Shown piece after piece: positions 45,881 through 55,000 of a stretch of DNA of 64,000 nucleotides. The stretch's first letter is position 1; each line of letters begins with the position of its first letter. Below the pieces are notes generated by a model. It ran no database searches. It saw nothing but the letters and a program-made list of their open reading frames with translations, and was not told the origin of the DNA. Location: assembly GCF_002844235.1 (NCBI RefSeq), contig NZ_PGTS01000005.1:62001-126000 (forward strand), in the 5' to 3' direction. The stretch comes from Thalassospira povalilytica. GTDB lineage: Bacteria; Pseudomonadota; Alphaproteobacteria; Rhodospirillales; Thalassospiraceae. The position numbers and the translations under genes are program-made.

Positions 45881-46468
45881 TCACGCCGCAAGCAGGAAAA
45901 CACCCGCTGCTGCGATGGCACCGCCACCGGCACGCACGGCAACCGGGGCGGCCTTTTCGGCCAGCTTTTTAACCGACATGCCAAGACCAAGTCCGATGGC
46001 ATGAAGTGCCGCCGTCGCAACAGCAAAGCCGATCCCGTATTCGATGCCGCTGGCGGTTGCCGGCATTTCGGTGCCATGGGCATGACCATGGAAAACCGCA
46101 AACAGACCAACCAGCGCCATCGCCGCACCGGTCGGCAGATGTTTGCCAAGGGCAATAACCGCGCCCAGCACAATCACCGAACCGACAATGCCAAGCTCAA
46201 CAAACGGCAGGGCAACATTGGCAATGCCCAGAATGCCGCCGACAATCATCATGCCGACAAAGGACAATGGCAGAAGCCAGACCGACTTGCCCCCTTGCTG
46301 GGAGGCCAGAATGCCGACCGCAACCATCGCCAGCAAATGGTCAAGACCACCGATCGGATGCCCGAAACCCGATGCAAAACCCGAAACCGTCCCCGCCCCG
46401 GTATGGGCCAGTGCCGGCGTTGCCGCCAAAACCGCCATGGCAAAGGCAACAAGCGATGAATGCCGCAT
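45881..46468 (-). CDS. HupE/UreJ family membrane protein (probable nickel or cobalt permease)
   Basis: 195 residues with a signal-like first helix ending ALAH and six to seven helices. Conserved family residues are present: HTGAGTVSGFASGFGHPIGGLDHLLAMVAVG (the HP...GLDHLLAM motif) and FAVFHGHAHGTEMP with its His cluster. HupE/UreJ proteins are Ni(II) or Co(II) permeases for hydrogenase or urease, but no such genes are nearby. Its neighbour is a TonB receptor. AGGAG lies 8 nt upstream of the ATG; GTATGAT/ATCATAC repeats lie in the promoter region. Confidence 0.9.
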   Translation of the reverse strand: MRHSSLVAFAMAVLAATPALAHTGAGTVSGFASGFGHPIGGLDHLLAMVAVGILASQQGGKSVWLLPLSFVGMMIVGGILGIANVALPFVELGIVGSVIVLGAVIALGKHLPTGAAMALVGLFAVFHGHAHGTEMPATASGIEYGIGFAVATAALHAIGLGLGMSVKKLAEKAAPVAVRAGGGAIAAAGVFLLAA

Positions 46469-46556
46469 TCTGAAATCTCCTGTATGATCTGAAACTCGAA
46501 CTTATGAAGTTTTTAAAAATTATCATACGAACAGATCGATGCCAATATCCCAAACG

Positions 46557-46586
46557 AAAAGGGCGGGGAAAATGCCCCGCCCTTTT
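46557..46586 (-). terminator. Rho-independent terminator after second TonB receptor
   Basis: AAAAGGGCGGGG and CCCCGCCCTTTT are perfect 12-bp arms with a 6-nt loop, 26 bp past the receptor stop. Confidence 0.85.
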
Positions 46587-46611
46587 GCCAGAAGATAGAT
46601 TGGATCAGCTG

Positions 46612-49026
46612 TTACCAGCTGTATTTAAGGGTCGCCAGAACCGTGCGGCCATCACCGTAATAGCGGCTGCCAAAGGTATTGGAAGACACATATTCACGGT
46701 CGGTCAGGTTGGTGGCATTGACCGACAGGCTGACATCATCGGTCACCGCATAAATGACCGCGGCATCAAACAGGGTGTATCCACCAAGCGTTTCGGTATT
46801 GCCGTCATTACGTGCACGTTCGCCGGTATAGCGCATGCCACCGCCAAGGGTCAGATCCCCAAACCAGCCCTGCCCCGGAATGGTGTAATCAAGCCATGCG
46901 GATGCCTGATGTTCGGGAACGTTTGCCGGGCTGTTACCGATATTGGCTGCTGTAATGTCGTCTTTGATTTCCGCATCCAGATAGGTATAGGCAAGCGTCA
47001 GGTTGGTCTGTTCATCAAGTGACATCTTGCCTTCCAGCTCAAGCCCGCGCGAATTGATTTCGCCGATCTGCTTATAGCTGCTGGTGCTTGAATTCCACTG
47101 CGACACGTTTTCCTGGGTCAGATCAAACAGGGCCGCGGTAAACAGCGCATCAAAGGTTTCGGGCTGATATTTCACGCCGATTTCATATTGCGTACCTTCC
47201 TGTGGCTTGACCCCGTCGGGGCGCGACGCCAGACCGGAATAGACCGGCTGGAAGGATTCCGAATAATTGCCGTAAATCGAAACTTCGTTGGTCGCCTTGT
47301 AGGTCAGACCAAGGCGCGAGGTGAATTTGTGATCATCGCGTTCGGCCGTGGTGCCGCTGCTGATGGTGTCGGTGTCACTTTGAACATAGTCAAAACGCCC
47401 GCCAACCGTCGCAATCCAGTCATCGGCAATGGTCAGCTGTTCCTGCAGATAGGCACCATAGGTCGACTGGGTGATTTCGGTGTCGGAACTGCTTGTGAAT
47501 GTGATGCAGGAAAGCCCGCAATAGGACGGGTTGTACGGATCAATTGCCGATGCCGTACCGTCGCGGCGGAATTCGCGGTTCCGGTCACGGTTGAAATCGA
47601 TCCCCATCAGCGTTTTGCTGTCAAAGGTATCGTTGATCGCCGTGTCATATTGCAGCTGGTTGTCGATCCCGAAGCGGTCAAGTTCACCATAAATCGCAAA
47701 GGCATTACGATTGCCAAGCGGCGTGCTGTCATTGAGATAGATGGTTTCATAGGTCAGATCGACATGGGTGTAACGCGCGTTCTGACGAAATTCGAGCTTG
47801 TCGGTAATCTGGTGGGAAAGCGCGTAACCGATATTGGTTTCTTCGGTGTCGAAATTGTTGAAATCCGGTTCCCCAAAGAATGCATCGCGGCTGGTTTCGA
47901 TCCCGATCGGATAGCCATAGCCAAGGCCGCTGTCGCGTTCGCTGTAACTTGTCAGAAGGGTAACTTCGGTGCCTGCCTTGGGCTTGTAGGTAAAGGCAGG
48001 CGCAATATAAAGACGGTCATCCTGCGAATAATCCTGGCTGCGTTCGGCATCCTGCCAAAGGCCGGTCAAACGGTATGTCCAGTTGCTCCCTTCGACCACA
48101 GGGCCGGTAACATCCCCGCCACCGCGCAGGTGATTTTCACCAAAGGTGGTAAAGACTTCGCCGCCCGCTTCGTCTTCGGGACGTTTGGTCGTCATATTGA
48201 CCAGACCGCCCGGACCATTCAGGCCAAACAGGCTTGATGTCGATCCCTTAAGCACATCGATCTGCTGCAAACCATACGGTTCGGGACGGCTGTTGGTGAA
48301 GTTGTAGATACGAATGGGAAGACCATCGCGATAACTGCTAAGCGACGTCTGGCCAAAGCCGCGAATACGCACATAGTCATAGCGATAATCCGACCCGTAT
48401 TCCGCGGCCTGGACACCGGCGGTATAGGAAACGGCCTGCTGGATGTCCTGAACGTTGCGGGTTTCCATTTCTTTCTGGGTGATCACGGACACGGCCGATG
48501 AATCATCAAGAATTGGCGTGTCGGTTTTCGATGCCGTGCGGCTGCGCGATGCGACAAAGCTTTCGGTAATGGCAACATCCGGACCCGATGCTTCTGCGCC
48601 ATTCGCCTCAACCCGGATCGGGTCAAGAACTTCGCCCTGTGCGGCCCCGCCGGTATTGACCGCTTCGATCACCACGGTTTCGTCATCGGTGATGTCGTAG
48701 CTCAGTCCGGTTCCGCGCAGCAATGCTTCAAGTGCCGTATCTGCACGCATGGTACCGGAAACGGCACTGGCCTGCACATTACGGGCAAGCGCGCCGTCCA
48801 CAGTCACCTGAAGCCCGGTCTGAACACCGAATTGCGCAAGCGCACTGGTCAGCGACTGGGCCGGAATGTCAAAGGCATATTGACCATCAATGCCGTTTGC
48901 CGCGACCTGGGCGGTCGCATCGGTTGCAAACATGACGGGCGCCAAGGCGGTCGTCATCATCAAGGCACTGGCTATAACTGCAACACGTCCACGATTACGC
49001 AGCGTGTCTGCACCCCCACTCTTCAT
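46612..49026 (-). CDS. TonB-dependent siderophore receptor with STN domain (FhuA/FpvA type)
   Basis: 804 residues from the ATG at 49026 (GGAGA upstream); the frame extends further without support. A long signal peptide (to about ATAQ) is followed by an STN domain (YAFDIPAQSLTSALAQFGVQTGLQVTVDG), the plug (SAVSVITQKEMETRNVQDIQQAVSYTAGV, VRIRGFGQTSLSSYRDG, QIDVLKGSTSSLFG) and a barrel ending in LKYSW. The plug motifs are those of ferric-hydroxamate or ferrioxamine/pyoverdine-type receptors. It is the third gene of the sigma-FecR-receptor cassette to the right. Confidence 0.94.
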   Translation of the reverse strand: MKSGGADTLRNRGRVAVIASALMMTTALAPVMFATDATAQVAANGIDGQYAFDIPAQSLTSALAQFGVQTGLQVTVDGALARNVQASAVSGTMRADTALEALLRGTGLSYDITDDETVVIEAVNTGGAAQGEVLDPIRVEANGAEASGPDVAITESFVASRSRTASKTDTPILDDSSAVSVITQKEMETRNVQDIQQAVSYTAGVQAAEYGSDYRYDYVRIRGFGQTSLSSYRDGLPIRIYNFTNSRPEPYGLQQIDVLKGSTSSLFGLNGPGGLVNMTTKRPEDEAGGEVFTTFGENHLRGGGDVTGPVVEGSNWTYRLTGLWQDAERSQDYSQDDRLYIAPAFTYKPKAGTEVTLLTSYSERDSGLGYGYPIGIETSRDAFFGEPDFNNFDTEETNIGYALSHQITDKLEFRQNARYTHVDLTYETIYLNDSTPLGNRNAFAIYGELDRFGIDNQLQYDTAINDTFDSKTLMGIDFNRDRNREFRRDGTASAIDPYNPSYCGLSCITFTSSSDTEITQSTYGAYLQEQLTIADDWIATVGGRFDYVQSDTDTISSGTTAERDDHKFTSRLGLTYKATNEVSIYGNYSESFQPVYSGLASRPDGVKPQEGTQYEIGVKYQPETFDALFTAALFDLTQENVSQWNSSTSSYKQIGEINSRGLELEGKMSLDEQTNLTLAYTYLDAEIKDDITAANIGNSPANVPEHQASAWLDYTIPGQGWFGDLTLGGGMRYTGERARNDGNTETLGGYTLFDAAVIYAVTDDVSLSVNATNLTDREYVSSNTFGSRYYGDGRTVLATLKYSW

Positions 49027-49067
49027 TCGTCTTAATCTCCGTTTTACGTCATATGCCCCAACCAGAC

Positions 49068-49088
49068 TGAGAATGCAAACGCTTCTCA
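49068..49088. promoter_or_regulatory. Possible iron box upstream of second TonB receptor
   Basis: TGAGAA (49068-49073) and TTCTCA (49083-49088) are perfect 6-bp arms; the stretch TGAGAATGCAAACGC resembles Fur-box halves. It lies 42-62 bp upstream of the receptor start. Confidence 0.45.
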
Positions 49089-49167
49089 ATGGCGAGATAT
49101 GAAACAAAACGGATCGGCTGAGTGTTTTTTCAAAAAAAGTTTCAGAAAATTCAAAATCGGCCTGAAA

Positions 49168-49196
49168 GCGCCGGTTTCACGCAAATTTCCCGGCGC
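49168..49196 (-). terminator. Hairpin between fecR and receptor gene
   Basis: GCGCCGG (49168-49174) and CCGGCGC (49190-49196) pair with a 15-nt loop and TTTC follows on the minus strand. A second hairpin, ATCCTGAT-ttg-ATCAGGAT (49205-49223), overlaps the fecR stop. Together they may separate regulator from receptor expression. Confidence 0.55.
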
Positions 49197-49216
49197 GTTT
49201 CATGATCCTGATTTGA

Positions 49217-50323
49217 TCAGGATGGCGACACGACAAGCAACCATGGGGTGATTTCACGCACCGTTGCCTTTTGCGCACGGGCCATCCCGCGCAGGGCCGA
49301 TATCGGATCATCAAGACGATAAACCCCGGTCACTGTCTGACGGGACAGTTCTGCATCGGTAATGACGATGGTGCCGGTATAGTACCGGCGCAACCGGTCA
49401 ACGATTTCACCCAGCGGCTGATCTTGGGCAATCAGTTGATTGTGGCGCCATGCGGCGATCTGGCTTGCCGGGGCGGTTGACCGGCGGACCTGTCCGTCGC
49501 GGCTGACCCGGGCCTGTTGTCCGGCTTCAAGCAATTCCGACACCGGTGGCACGGTCGGGGCATTTTCAACACGCACCAGCCCATGTTCAACTGCGACACT
49601 CGACCGACCCGCAGTATCAGACACATCAAACCCGGTGCCCAGCACGGTTACGGTCACGGCATCGGCACCGACGGTAAACGGCTTTTGCGGATCGGGGGTG
49701 ACTTCAAAAAACGCCTCCCCGCTTAGCAATTCAACAAACCGGGTGGTGCCATCCATCCGCACCTTGATCGCGCTTTCAGGTGCAAGGGTCACTGTGCTGT
49801 TATCGGCCAGCGTCACCGTGGTAATTTCGGCTGTCTTGGTGAAATGATCAGCCTGCATTTCGGTTGCAATCCGCGGCCCGATTATTGCTGCGACCAGCGA
49901 TGCGGCAATGGCAATCCCGCCAAGACCAATCCCGCGCCAGGATGTATTGCCGCGTTTTTTAAACCGGCTTTGGGCGGCGATGACTTTGGCGGTTTCTTCG
50001 GCCCGGGCTGCGATGGCATCTTCGCCAGCAGCGGTTCTGACATCAGCCAGATCGTCTTCGGATGCGCGTCTGGCATCCAGAAAACGCTGCCAGTCGGCTT
50101 TGCCGTCTTTGGCCTGATCCGCCCCAAGCGGTGCGATCCCCGCCATCAGATCAGCGGTGCGTCTGGTCGCATTCCAGGCATCAAGATGCAGCGGATCCTG
50201 CGCGCACCAGACATCAAATTCTGCCTTGAGTTCGCGGTCCTCGGGCGCTTCGTGCAACCGGATAATCCAGTCGGTTGCTTCTTTTGCTGCCTTGGCTTGC
50301 GCCGGGTTTGTCATCCCTGTCAT
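49217..50323 (-). CDS. FecR-family sigma regulator (second cassette)
   Basis: 368 residues from the ATG at 50323; a GTG one codon earlier and an ATG three codons later are possible. The N-terminal sigma-binding part has the Trp motifs (ATDWIIRLHEAPEDRELKAEFDVWCAQDPLHLDAWN). One membrane helix lies near 130-150 (GIGLGGIAIAASLVAAIIGP). The FecR domain has VTLADNSTVTLAPESAIKVRM, followed by an STN-like C-terminus (PLGEIVDRLRRYYTGTIVITDAELSRQTVTGVYRL). It should couple receptor state to the sigma factor encoded upstream. Confidence 0.92.
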   Translation of the reverse strand: MTGMTNPAQAKAAKEATDWIIRLHEAPEDRELKAEFDVWCAQDPLHLDAWNATRRTADLMAGIAPLGADQAKDGKADWQRFLDARRASEDDLADVRTAAGEDAIAARAEETAKVIAAQSRFKKRGNTSWRGIGLGGIAIAASLVAAIIGPRIATEMQADHFTKTAEITTVTLADNSTVTLAPESAIKVRMDGTTRFVELLSGEAFFEVTPDPQKPFTVGADAVTVTVLGTGFDVSDTAGRSSVAVEHGLVRVENAPTVPPVSELLEAGQQARVSRDGQVRRSTAPASQIAAWRHNQLIAQDQPLGEIVDRLRRYYTGTIVITDAELSRQTVTGVYRLDDPISALRGMARAQKATVREITPWLLVVSPS

Positions 50324-50465
50324 CACACCATTTCACCGTCCGGGCGCACAATTTGATCGGCCGTGCCACGGACATATCTTGTCAGCAATCGCATCTGATC
50401 ACCACCCAGACGGGCGGCAATGCGATCTTCTACACTGAAAAGAATGACCGGGTCATGCATTACCT

Positions 50466-51053
50466 TCATGGCCAACCGCCCAGACGTTCGCGGCAATGGT
50501 CAATACCGTCCGCCACCAGCTTGTGGGCCAGCGGAACAGAAATATCGAGGAATTCGGCAATCTCGCGCAGCTTGGCCCCGCCAAAGCGATGCATTTCGCA
50601 GGCAATCCGCGTTCTTTCGGGAAGCTCGGCCAAGGCCTGCATCAGGGTGGCATAGTCATCCTTGTAAAGAACGATGGTTTCCGGGTCCGGCGTCTGTGCG
50701 GGTGAAATATTGGCGATCACTTCATAGTCAACCGCCCCGGTAACACGGCTTTCCTGCGCATCACGCCGTTTGCTATCAAGGGCAAGATTGCGCACGATCC
50801 GGTAAAGATACCCGGTCGCGTCTTCCAGAAACCGGCCTTTGGACGCCTCGTCAAACCGCAACCAGGCTTCCTGCACCAGATCTTCGGCCAACACACGGTT
50901 ACCGATGATCGAACTGGCATAGTTCACAAGCGCCGGTCGTTGGCGCATGAACAAAACCAGTGATGTCGCGTTTGAAGTCGCGTTTCCGGGCAATCCGAAC
51001 GTCCTTTGCGGCAAGCGGACAGGATCAGACAGGATCGGGTCCGCGCGGGCCAT
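50466..51053 (-). CDS. FecI-type ECF sigma factor (second cassette)
   Basis: 195 residues from the ATG at 51053. Region 2 reads ALVNYASSIIGNRVLAEDLVQEAWLRFDEA and region 4 LPERTRIACEMHRFGGAKLREIAEFLDISVPLAHKLVADGIDHC. The ~35-residue N-terminal extension is not typical and the Fur-like box ends only about 16 bp upstream, so the true start may be the in-frame ATG at 50948 although no ribosome site precedes it. First gene of the second cassette; iron-repressed expression is likely. Confidence 0.9.
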   Translation of the reverse strand: MARADPILSDPVRLPQRTFGLPGNATSNATSLVLFMRQRPALVNYASSIIGNRVLAEDLVQEAWLRFDEASKGRFLEDATGYLYRIVRNLALDSKRRDAQESRVTGAVDYEVIANISPAQTPDPETIVLYKDDYATLMQALAELPERTRIACEMHRFGGAKLREIAEFLDISVPLAHKLVADGIDHCRERLGGWP

Positions 51054-51068
51054 CACGATTATCGCAAA

Positions 51069-51083
51069 TGATACTGATTATCA
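51069..51083. promoter_or_regulatory. Fur box upstream of second FecI sigma gene
   Basis: TGATACTGATTATCA matches the 7-1-7 Fur motif TGATAAT-N-ATTATCA at all but one position and is followed by ATACTAT. It lies between the sigma gene and the divergent autotransporter-like gene, so it could affect both. Confidence 0.75.
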
Positions 51084-51353
51084 ATACTATATTTTGTACC
51101 CTCCCCGTCAACCGAGGACAGATTACGCGACTTAGGCAAACGTCGACATTCACGACACGCTTGATTTCTGAGGTTCATGTTTGAACTCCCAGTGTCCCGA
51201 ACCACGGTTTTCACTTATCAGGCGAAGGTTGAAACAATAGTTTCACACAGTCAAAACACAACCTGTGCGTTTAAGTTTGTTGACATTTCCTCTCGCAGAT
51301 TACAAAACAATATCAAGTGGTTGAGGGATCATGAAATTGTGGGGGAAGTGCGT

Positions 51354-53231
51354 GTGAGACGCGGGACAAGCAGAGTTGTCAATGAAACAGCTAGAATAGT
51401 TAAAAACTTCAAAGTAACGCGATGTAAAGCAACAAACTCGGCGACCAAGTTAAAAAACCACGCCGTGGGGCTTTGTATTGCAGCACTGTTTTTGCTTGTC
51501 ACCGCCCATAGCGCATATGCCTATAGCGTAACGGACGACAATGGCACTGCAGCGACAACAAAGACGATTACAAACGAAGCCATCGGAACATTTGGCGGTG
51601 ATGAGATCGCGTTTTTTCATGACGCCAATCCGGCCCCAGCCGGTTTTGCCGCAGGTGACACGCTAGAGATTTCATTGAGTGGCGGGGCGACTTTTGCTGA
51701 TGCCAATATGGTCTTTGAAGGCATGCACGGTGGCGCAGGTAACGGAGATCTGACTTGGGTAACCTTTTCGGGTTCTCCGCAAGGCAAGTCATCGATCAGC
51801 CTTACAATCAAACAAGGCACGAACCCGGCATCATTTGCGCTATTTGACGGCTTGGTCCTAAGCGGCGACACCTTTGCAGGCCAAAATACAAACTTCAATC
51901 TTCCCCAGATTGCCGGGCGCGATATCTTTATTACTTTCACCTTGCGCGACTCTGGCGGCACGCTTAAGGCAACGGTAAAACACAAGCTGTTTGACAATAC
52001 GCTTGCCCCGGCTGGCGACCTTGAAGAGTCGCAGTCAGCAATTAAAAGCGTTATCGGCACCCATATCAGAAACATCACCTCGCAAAGTGTCGGACTTTCC
52101 GGGCTTTTGACCGGACGCGGATTTGGTCGTGGCGGCGGCAGCCTTGGCGGCCTGTTTGGCGACAATGCCGCATTCGGAAATGCCTTGGCAGAATCGACGG
52201 GCCTGACATTGCCTGTTGATATGGAGTTAAACGAAGGACGGGGCAGCTTTGCGGCCAACCTCAACAGCGTGATGAATTGGACCGGCGAACTCGCTGCCGG
52301 AGAGCAAAATACAAATGGCCTTCCGCCCAGCCAGTTTTCCAATTTTGAAAGTCCCATGAACCTTTGGGTCAAGGGCAGATGGGAAGGCATTACTGACAGC
52401 CGGGGCGGCACGACCGGGGACAGCGATTTCGGTCTGTTTATGACCGGCGTAGATTATCGTCTTAACAAAAACACCATGATTGGCGTGCTTGGCCAGTATG
52501 ACCTTTATAAATCGACGGCCACCGGCCAAAACAGCCAAGGCAAGGGACATGGCTGGATGGTTGGACCCTATATGGTGTCGCGACTGGATGAAAACCTGAT
52601 CTGGGATGGACGTGTTGCCTGGGGCAGGTCAAAAAACAAGATCAATCCGGTCGGTCGCGGTTGGGACAAATATGATGGTGAACGTTCGCAAGTGGAGACC
52701 AATCTAACCGGCGACATCCGCACCGATGAGTGGGAGTTCTATCCTCAGATCGGCCTTAACTACTTCCGTGAAGAACAGAAGTCGTACACCAATTTCGGCG
52801 GAGAACGGATCGACTCCCAGACCATATCTTATGGAAACCTTACATTCGGCCCGGAAATTGTGCGCGTCCTGAAAGTGGAAGATGGCCCGACCTATCGCCC
52901 ATTCGTGGCCCTTCGCGGCATCTGGGATTTCCAGGCACCGCCAATTGAGCACGCGGATGGCAGCCAAGTAGATACCGAAAAATTACGTGCCAAAGCCGAG
53001 TTTGGCGGCGACATCACATTCGCCGATGGCGGCAGCATCTATGCCAAATATGCCTATGACGGTATTGGTCTGGCGAACTACTCGTCACATAGCTTCGAAG
53101 TGATTGCCAATACACCCGTCACATTGGGTTTCCTGCCGGACAATACGCAATTCAAATCATCCTTCAATCAGGCAATGAATGCCACCCAGACAAGCACATT
53201 CAGGGTGGGGCTTGATATACCGCTTAATTGA
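51354..53231 (+). CDS. Autotransporter-domain outer-membrane protein, unknown passenger
   Basis: 625 residues from a GTG at 51354 that follows GGGGGAA at 6 nt; an ATG at 51177 (GAGG upstream) would add 59 residues of AT-rich sequence that looks like promoter DNA. A long, basic N-region leads to a hydrophobic signal (LCIAALFLLVTAHSAYA). A beta-rich passenger of about 230 residues follows, then a Gly-rich linker (GRGFGRGGGSLGGLFGDN) and a C-terminal barrel domain of about 280 residues (NLWVKGRWEGITDSRG, MIGVLGQYDLYKS, GWMVGPYMVSRL) of the autotransporter beta-domain type. GC is lower and codon use differs from neighbours, suggesting transfer. A strong terminator follows. Confidence 0.75.
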   Translation: MRRGTSRVVNETARIVKNFKVTRCKATNSATKLKNHAVGLCIAALFLLVTAHSAYAYSVTDDNGTAATTKTITNEAIGTFGGDEIAFFHDANPAPAGFAAGDTLEISLSGGATFADANMVFEGMHGGAGNGDLTWVTFSGSPQGKSSISLTIKQGTNPASFALFDGLVLSGDTFAGQNTNFNLPQIAGRDIFITFTLRDSGGTLKATVKHKLFDNTLAPAGDLEESQSAIKSVIGTHIRNITSQSVGLSGLLTGRGFGRGGGSLGGLFGDNAAFGNALAESTGLTLPVDMELNEGRGSFAANLNSVMNWTGELAAGEQNTNGLPPSQFSNFESPMNLWVKGRWEGITDSRGGTTGDSDFGLFMTGVDYRLNKNTMIGVLGQYDLYKSTATGQNSQGKGHGWMVGPYMVSRLDENLIWDGRVAWGRSKNKINPVGRGWDKYDGERSQVETNLTGDIRTDEWEFYPQIGLNYFREEQKSYTNFGGERIDSQTISYGNLTFGPEIVRVLKVEDGPTYRPFVALRGIWDFQAPPIEHADGSQVDTEKLRAKAEFGGDITFADGGSIYAKYAYDGIGLANYSSHSFEVIANTPVTLGFLPDNTQFKSSFNQAMNATQTSTFRVGLDIPLN

Positions 53232-53252
53232 ACGGATCCTTGAAACGAAATG

Positions 53253-53279
53253 GGGTGGCTTTGTGCCACCCTTTTTTTT
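53253..53279 (+). terminator. Rho-independent terminator after autotransporter gene
   Basis: GGGTGGC (53253-53259) and GCCACCC (53265-53271) with a 5-nt loop and eight following Ts, 21 bp past the stop. It is the clearest terminator in the window. Confidence 0.9.
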
Positions 53280-53500
53280 AAGCGTCCAGCGCCGGTCGGA
53301 TGGAATGATCATTACCCATCAGGAAGCCGGCAACGCACAAACCAGCTGTGGCTGTCACGCCAGCACCCAAACAAGTAAGGCGCGTATAAATTTCCCCATA
53401 GCGCCATCACAATGCAGCGGTCATACTTTAGGAAATTGGTTACCTTGATCGTCTAGTGTGCAAGGTAATCGATAAAAACACCGCCTTTGGGGAGCTCACC

Positions 53501-53887
53501 ATGCAGAAAACCAGCTTTATCATTCTGGTAACCGGCATTGTCGCGGCTGGAATGTGGGGCATTGGTGACTATTTGGGCCGCAAGGGCGAAGAACATGGCG
53601 ATGTCACGCGTGGCCAATCCATTGCCGAGCAGACCTGTTTGCGGTGTCACACCAAGTTTGACGGCGACCCGACCCCGGATCCGGCCGTTACCGATGCGCC
53701 GTCCCTGGCAAGTTTCGGTCTGCGCTGGCCGCTTGAAAACCTCGAAGAAGCACTGGCAGAAGGCATCACCGTATCGCATGACAATATGACGATGCCGGAA
53801 TTCACCCTGACACCGGAAAGCATCGCCGATCTTCTGGTCTATATGGAATCCTTAAGCCAGGAAGCGCGCGCCAAAGCCGGAAAATAA
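53501..53887 (+). CDS. Small c-type cytochrome
   Basis: 128 residues from the ATG at 53501, which has GGGGAG at 6 nt. An uncleaved or cleaved N-terminal helix (ILVTGIVAAGMWGIGDYL) directs it to the periplasm or membrane. One haem site, CLRCH, is followed by a DNMTMPEFTLTPESIADLLVYMESL segment supplying the distal Met, so it is a class I cytochrome c. It would carry electrons in a respiratory or oxidative pathway; no oxidoreductase partner lies beside it. Confidence 0.85.
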   Translation: MQKTSFIILVTGIVAAGMWGIGDYLGRKGEEHGDVTRGQSIAEQTCLRCHTKFDGDPTPDPAVTDAPSLASFGLRWPLENLEEALAEGITVSHDNMTMPEFTLTPESIADLLVYMESLSQEARAKAGK

Positions 53888-54277
53888 CCGCGCTCCTGAC
53901 CCGCGCTGTCATCTCGCATTTCATCCTGGCCGTCATCCCGCCTTATCATTGCTGGACCAAACCCGCCCGATTCCCCGCCGGTTTCGTCCCCGAAGGCCTT
54001 AAAAATCCGGCGCATGATCAAACCTGAATGCGTGTGCGTATGTGCGGGGCGACCATCATGCCCCACCCTTTGAAAACCGGCGATTTTCGCAATTTCGCGC
54101 CTGCACAAACCGGCCAACAATCACCCCATAAATCCCCCAACAAATCACCGGCTGGTTGAATTTGAACTTGACTTGAACCGATTCAACGCAAAAATTGGTC
54201 TGACGTCTGATGACTGACCAGATTGAACAGTTCACCCCGGCAGTCCGGACCTGTGATGACAAACAAGAAGGTGTGAT
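53888..54277. other. Intergenic region upstream of GntR gene
   Basis: About 390 bases with no convincing gene. The right end, 54193-54222, holds an operator-like TTGGTC...GACCAG arrangement. The middle is GC-rich and unremarkable. Confidence 0.5.
54193..54222. promoter_or_regulatory. Possible FadR-like operator
   Basis: AATTGGTC (54193-54200) and GACCAGA (54216-54222) are inverted half-sites separated by 15 bp, 56-85 bp upstream of the GntR start. FadR-type operators typically contain TGGT...ACCA. Confidence 0.35.
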
Positions 54278-55000
54278 GTGCCGCACGCGGACGGAGCGAC
54301 CATTCGACCCATTGAAACATCGGGACGCCGTGATGCGATCCTTGAAGCCCTGACCGATTTCATCGTCAGTTCCAAACTGGCACCGGGTGACCGGTTGCCG
54401 CCCGAACGCGAATTGATGGCGGGCCTGAAAGTCGGCCGGTCAAGCATCCGCGAAGCCATTGGCCATATGCAGGCATTGGGTGTTGTCGAAATCCGGCGGG
54501 GATCGGGCACCTATCTGAAGCGGCAAGTCAGTGAAAAGACCCTGTTCATGCCGCTTTCGATCGCCACCCAGCGCGACGGGTTGTTGCAAACCCTTGAAGT
54601 GCGCCGCGGGCTGGAAGTCGAAGCCAGCATGCTGGCCGCCAAACGCGCCACCGCACAGGACATTGATGAAATGCGCGCCGCCCTTGATGCGATGGAGGCC
54701 GAACATCTTGAATTCGGCACCGCTGGCGAGGCCGATCTGGTGTTTCACCTGTCGATCTACAAAGCATCGGGCAATCCGTTATTCGAACAGCTTCTGGGGC
54801 AAATGCGCGAAGCATTCGAAAGCTTCTTTGCCCAGCCGTTCAACCGCCCCGATTTCGCAAGTTCATCCTTTGAATTTCACCGCATGCTGTTTGACGCCAT
54901 CGTTGCCGGCGATACCGAACTGGCCCGCCAGCACACCCTTGCCATCCTTGAAGTCGTCGAGAACGACATCGTGAGAATGTCTGATGAAGAACAACAATAA
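54278..55000 (+). CDS. GntR-family regulator, FadR subfamily
   Basis: 240 residues from a GTG at 54278 with AAGG at 6 nt. Winged helix (about 18-80: ILEALTDFIVSSKLAPGDRLPPERELMAGLKVGRSSIREAIGHMQALGVVEIRRGSGTYL) and FCD domain (EVRRGLEVEASMLAAKRA, ADLVFHLSIYKASGNPLFE, EFHRMLFDAIVAGD). It overlaps the PLP-enzyme gene by 17 bp, so regulator, enzyme and sugar ABC importer are probably one operon. Its ligand may be the imported compound or its breakdown product. Confidence 0.92.
   Translation: MPHADGATIRPIETSGRRDAILEALTDFIVSSKLAPGDRLPPERELMAGLKVGRSSIREAIGHMQALGVVEIRRGSGTYLKRQVSEKTLFMPLSIATQRDGLLQTLEVRRGLEVEASMLAAKRATAQDIDEMRAALDAMEAEHLEFGTAGEADLVFHLSIYKASGNPLFEQLLGQMREAFESFFAQPFNRPDFASSSFEFHRMLFDAIVAGDTELARQHTLAILEVVENDIVRMSDEEQQ

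Noticed and set aside
46482..46528. NikR operator as a firm feature
   Set aside because: Half-site spacing is 35 bp, not the 16 bp of the characterised site; kept only as a speculative finding.
51177..51353. First 59 codons of the long autotransporter frame as coding sequence
   Set aside because: AT-rich, contains a TTGACA element, and the signal peptide core lies far downstream; a GTG with a strong ribosome site at 51354 is preferred.
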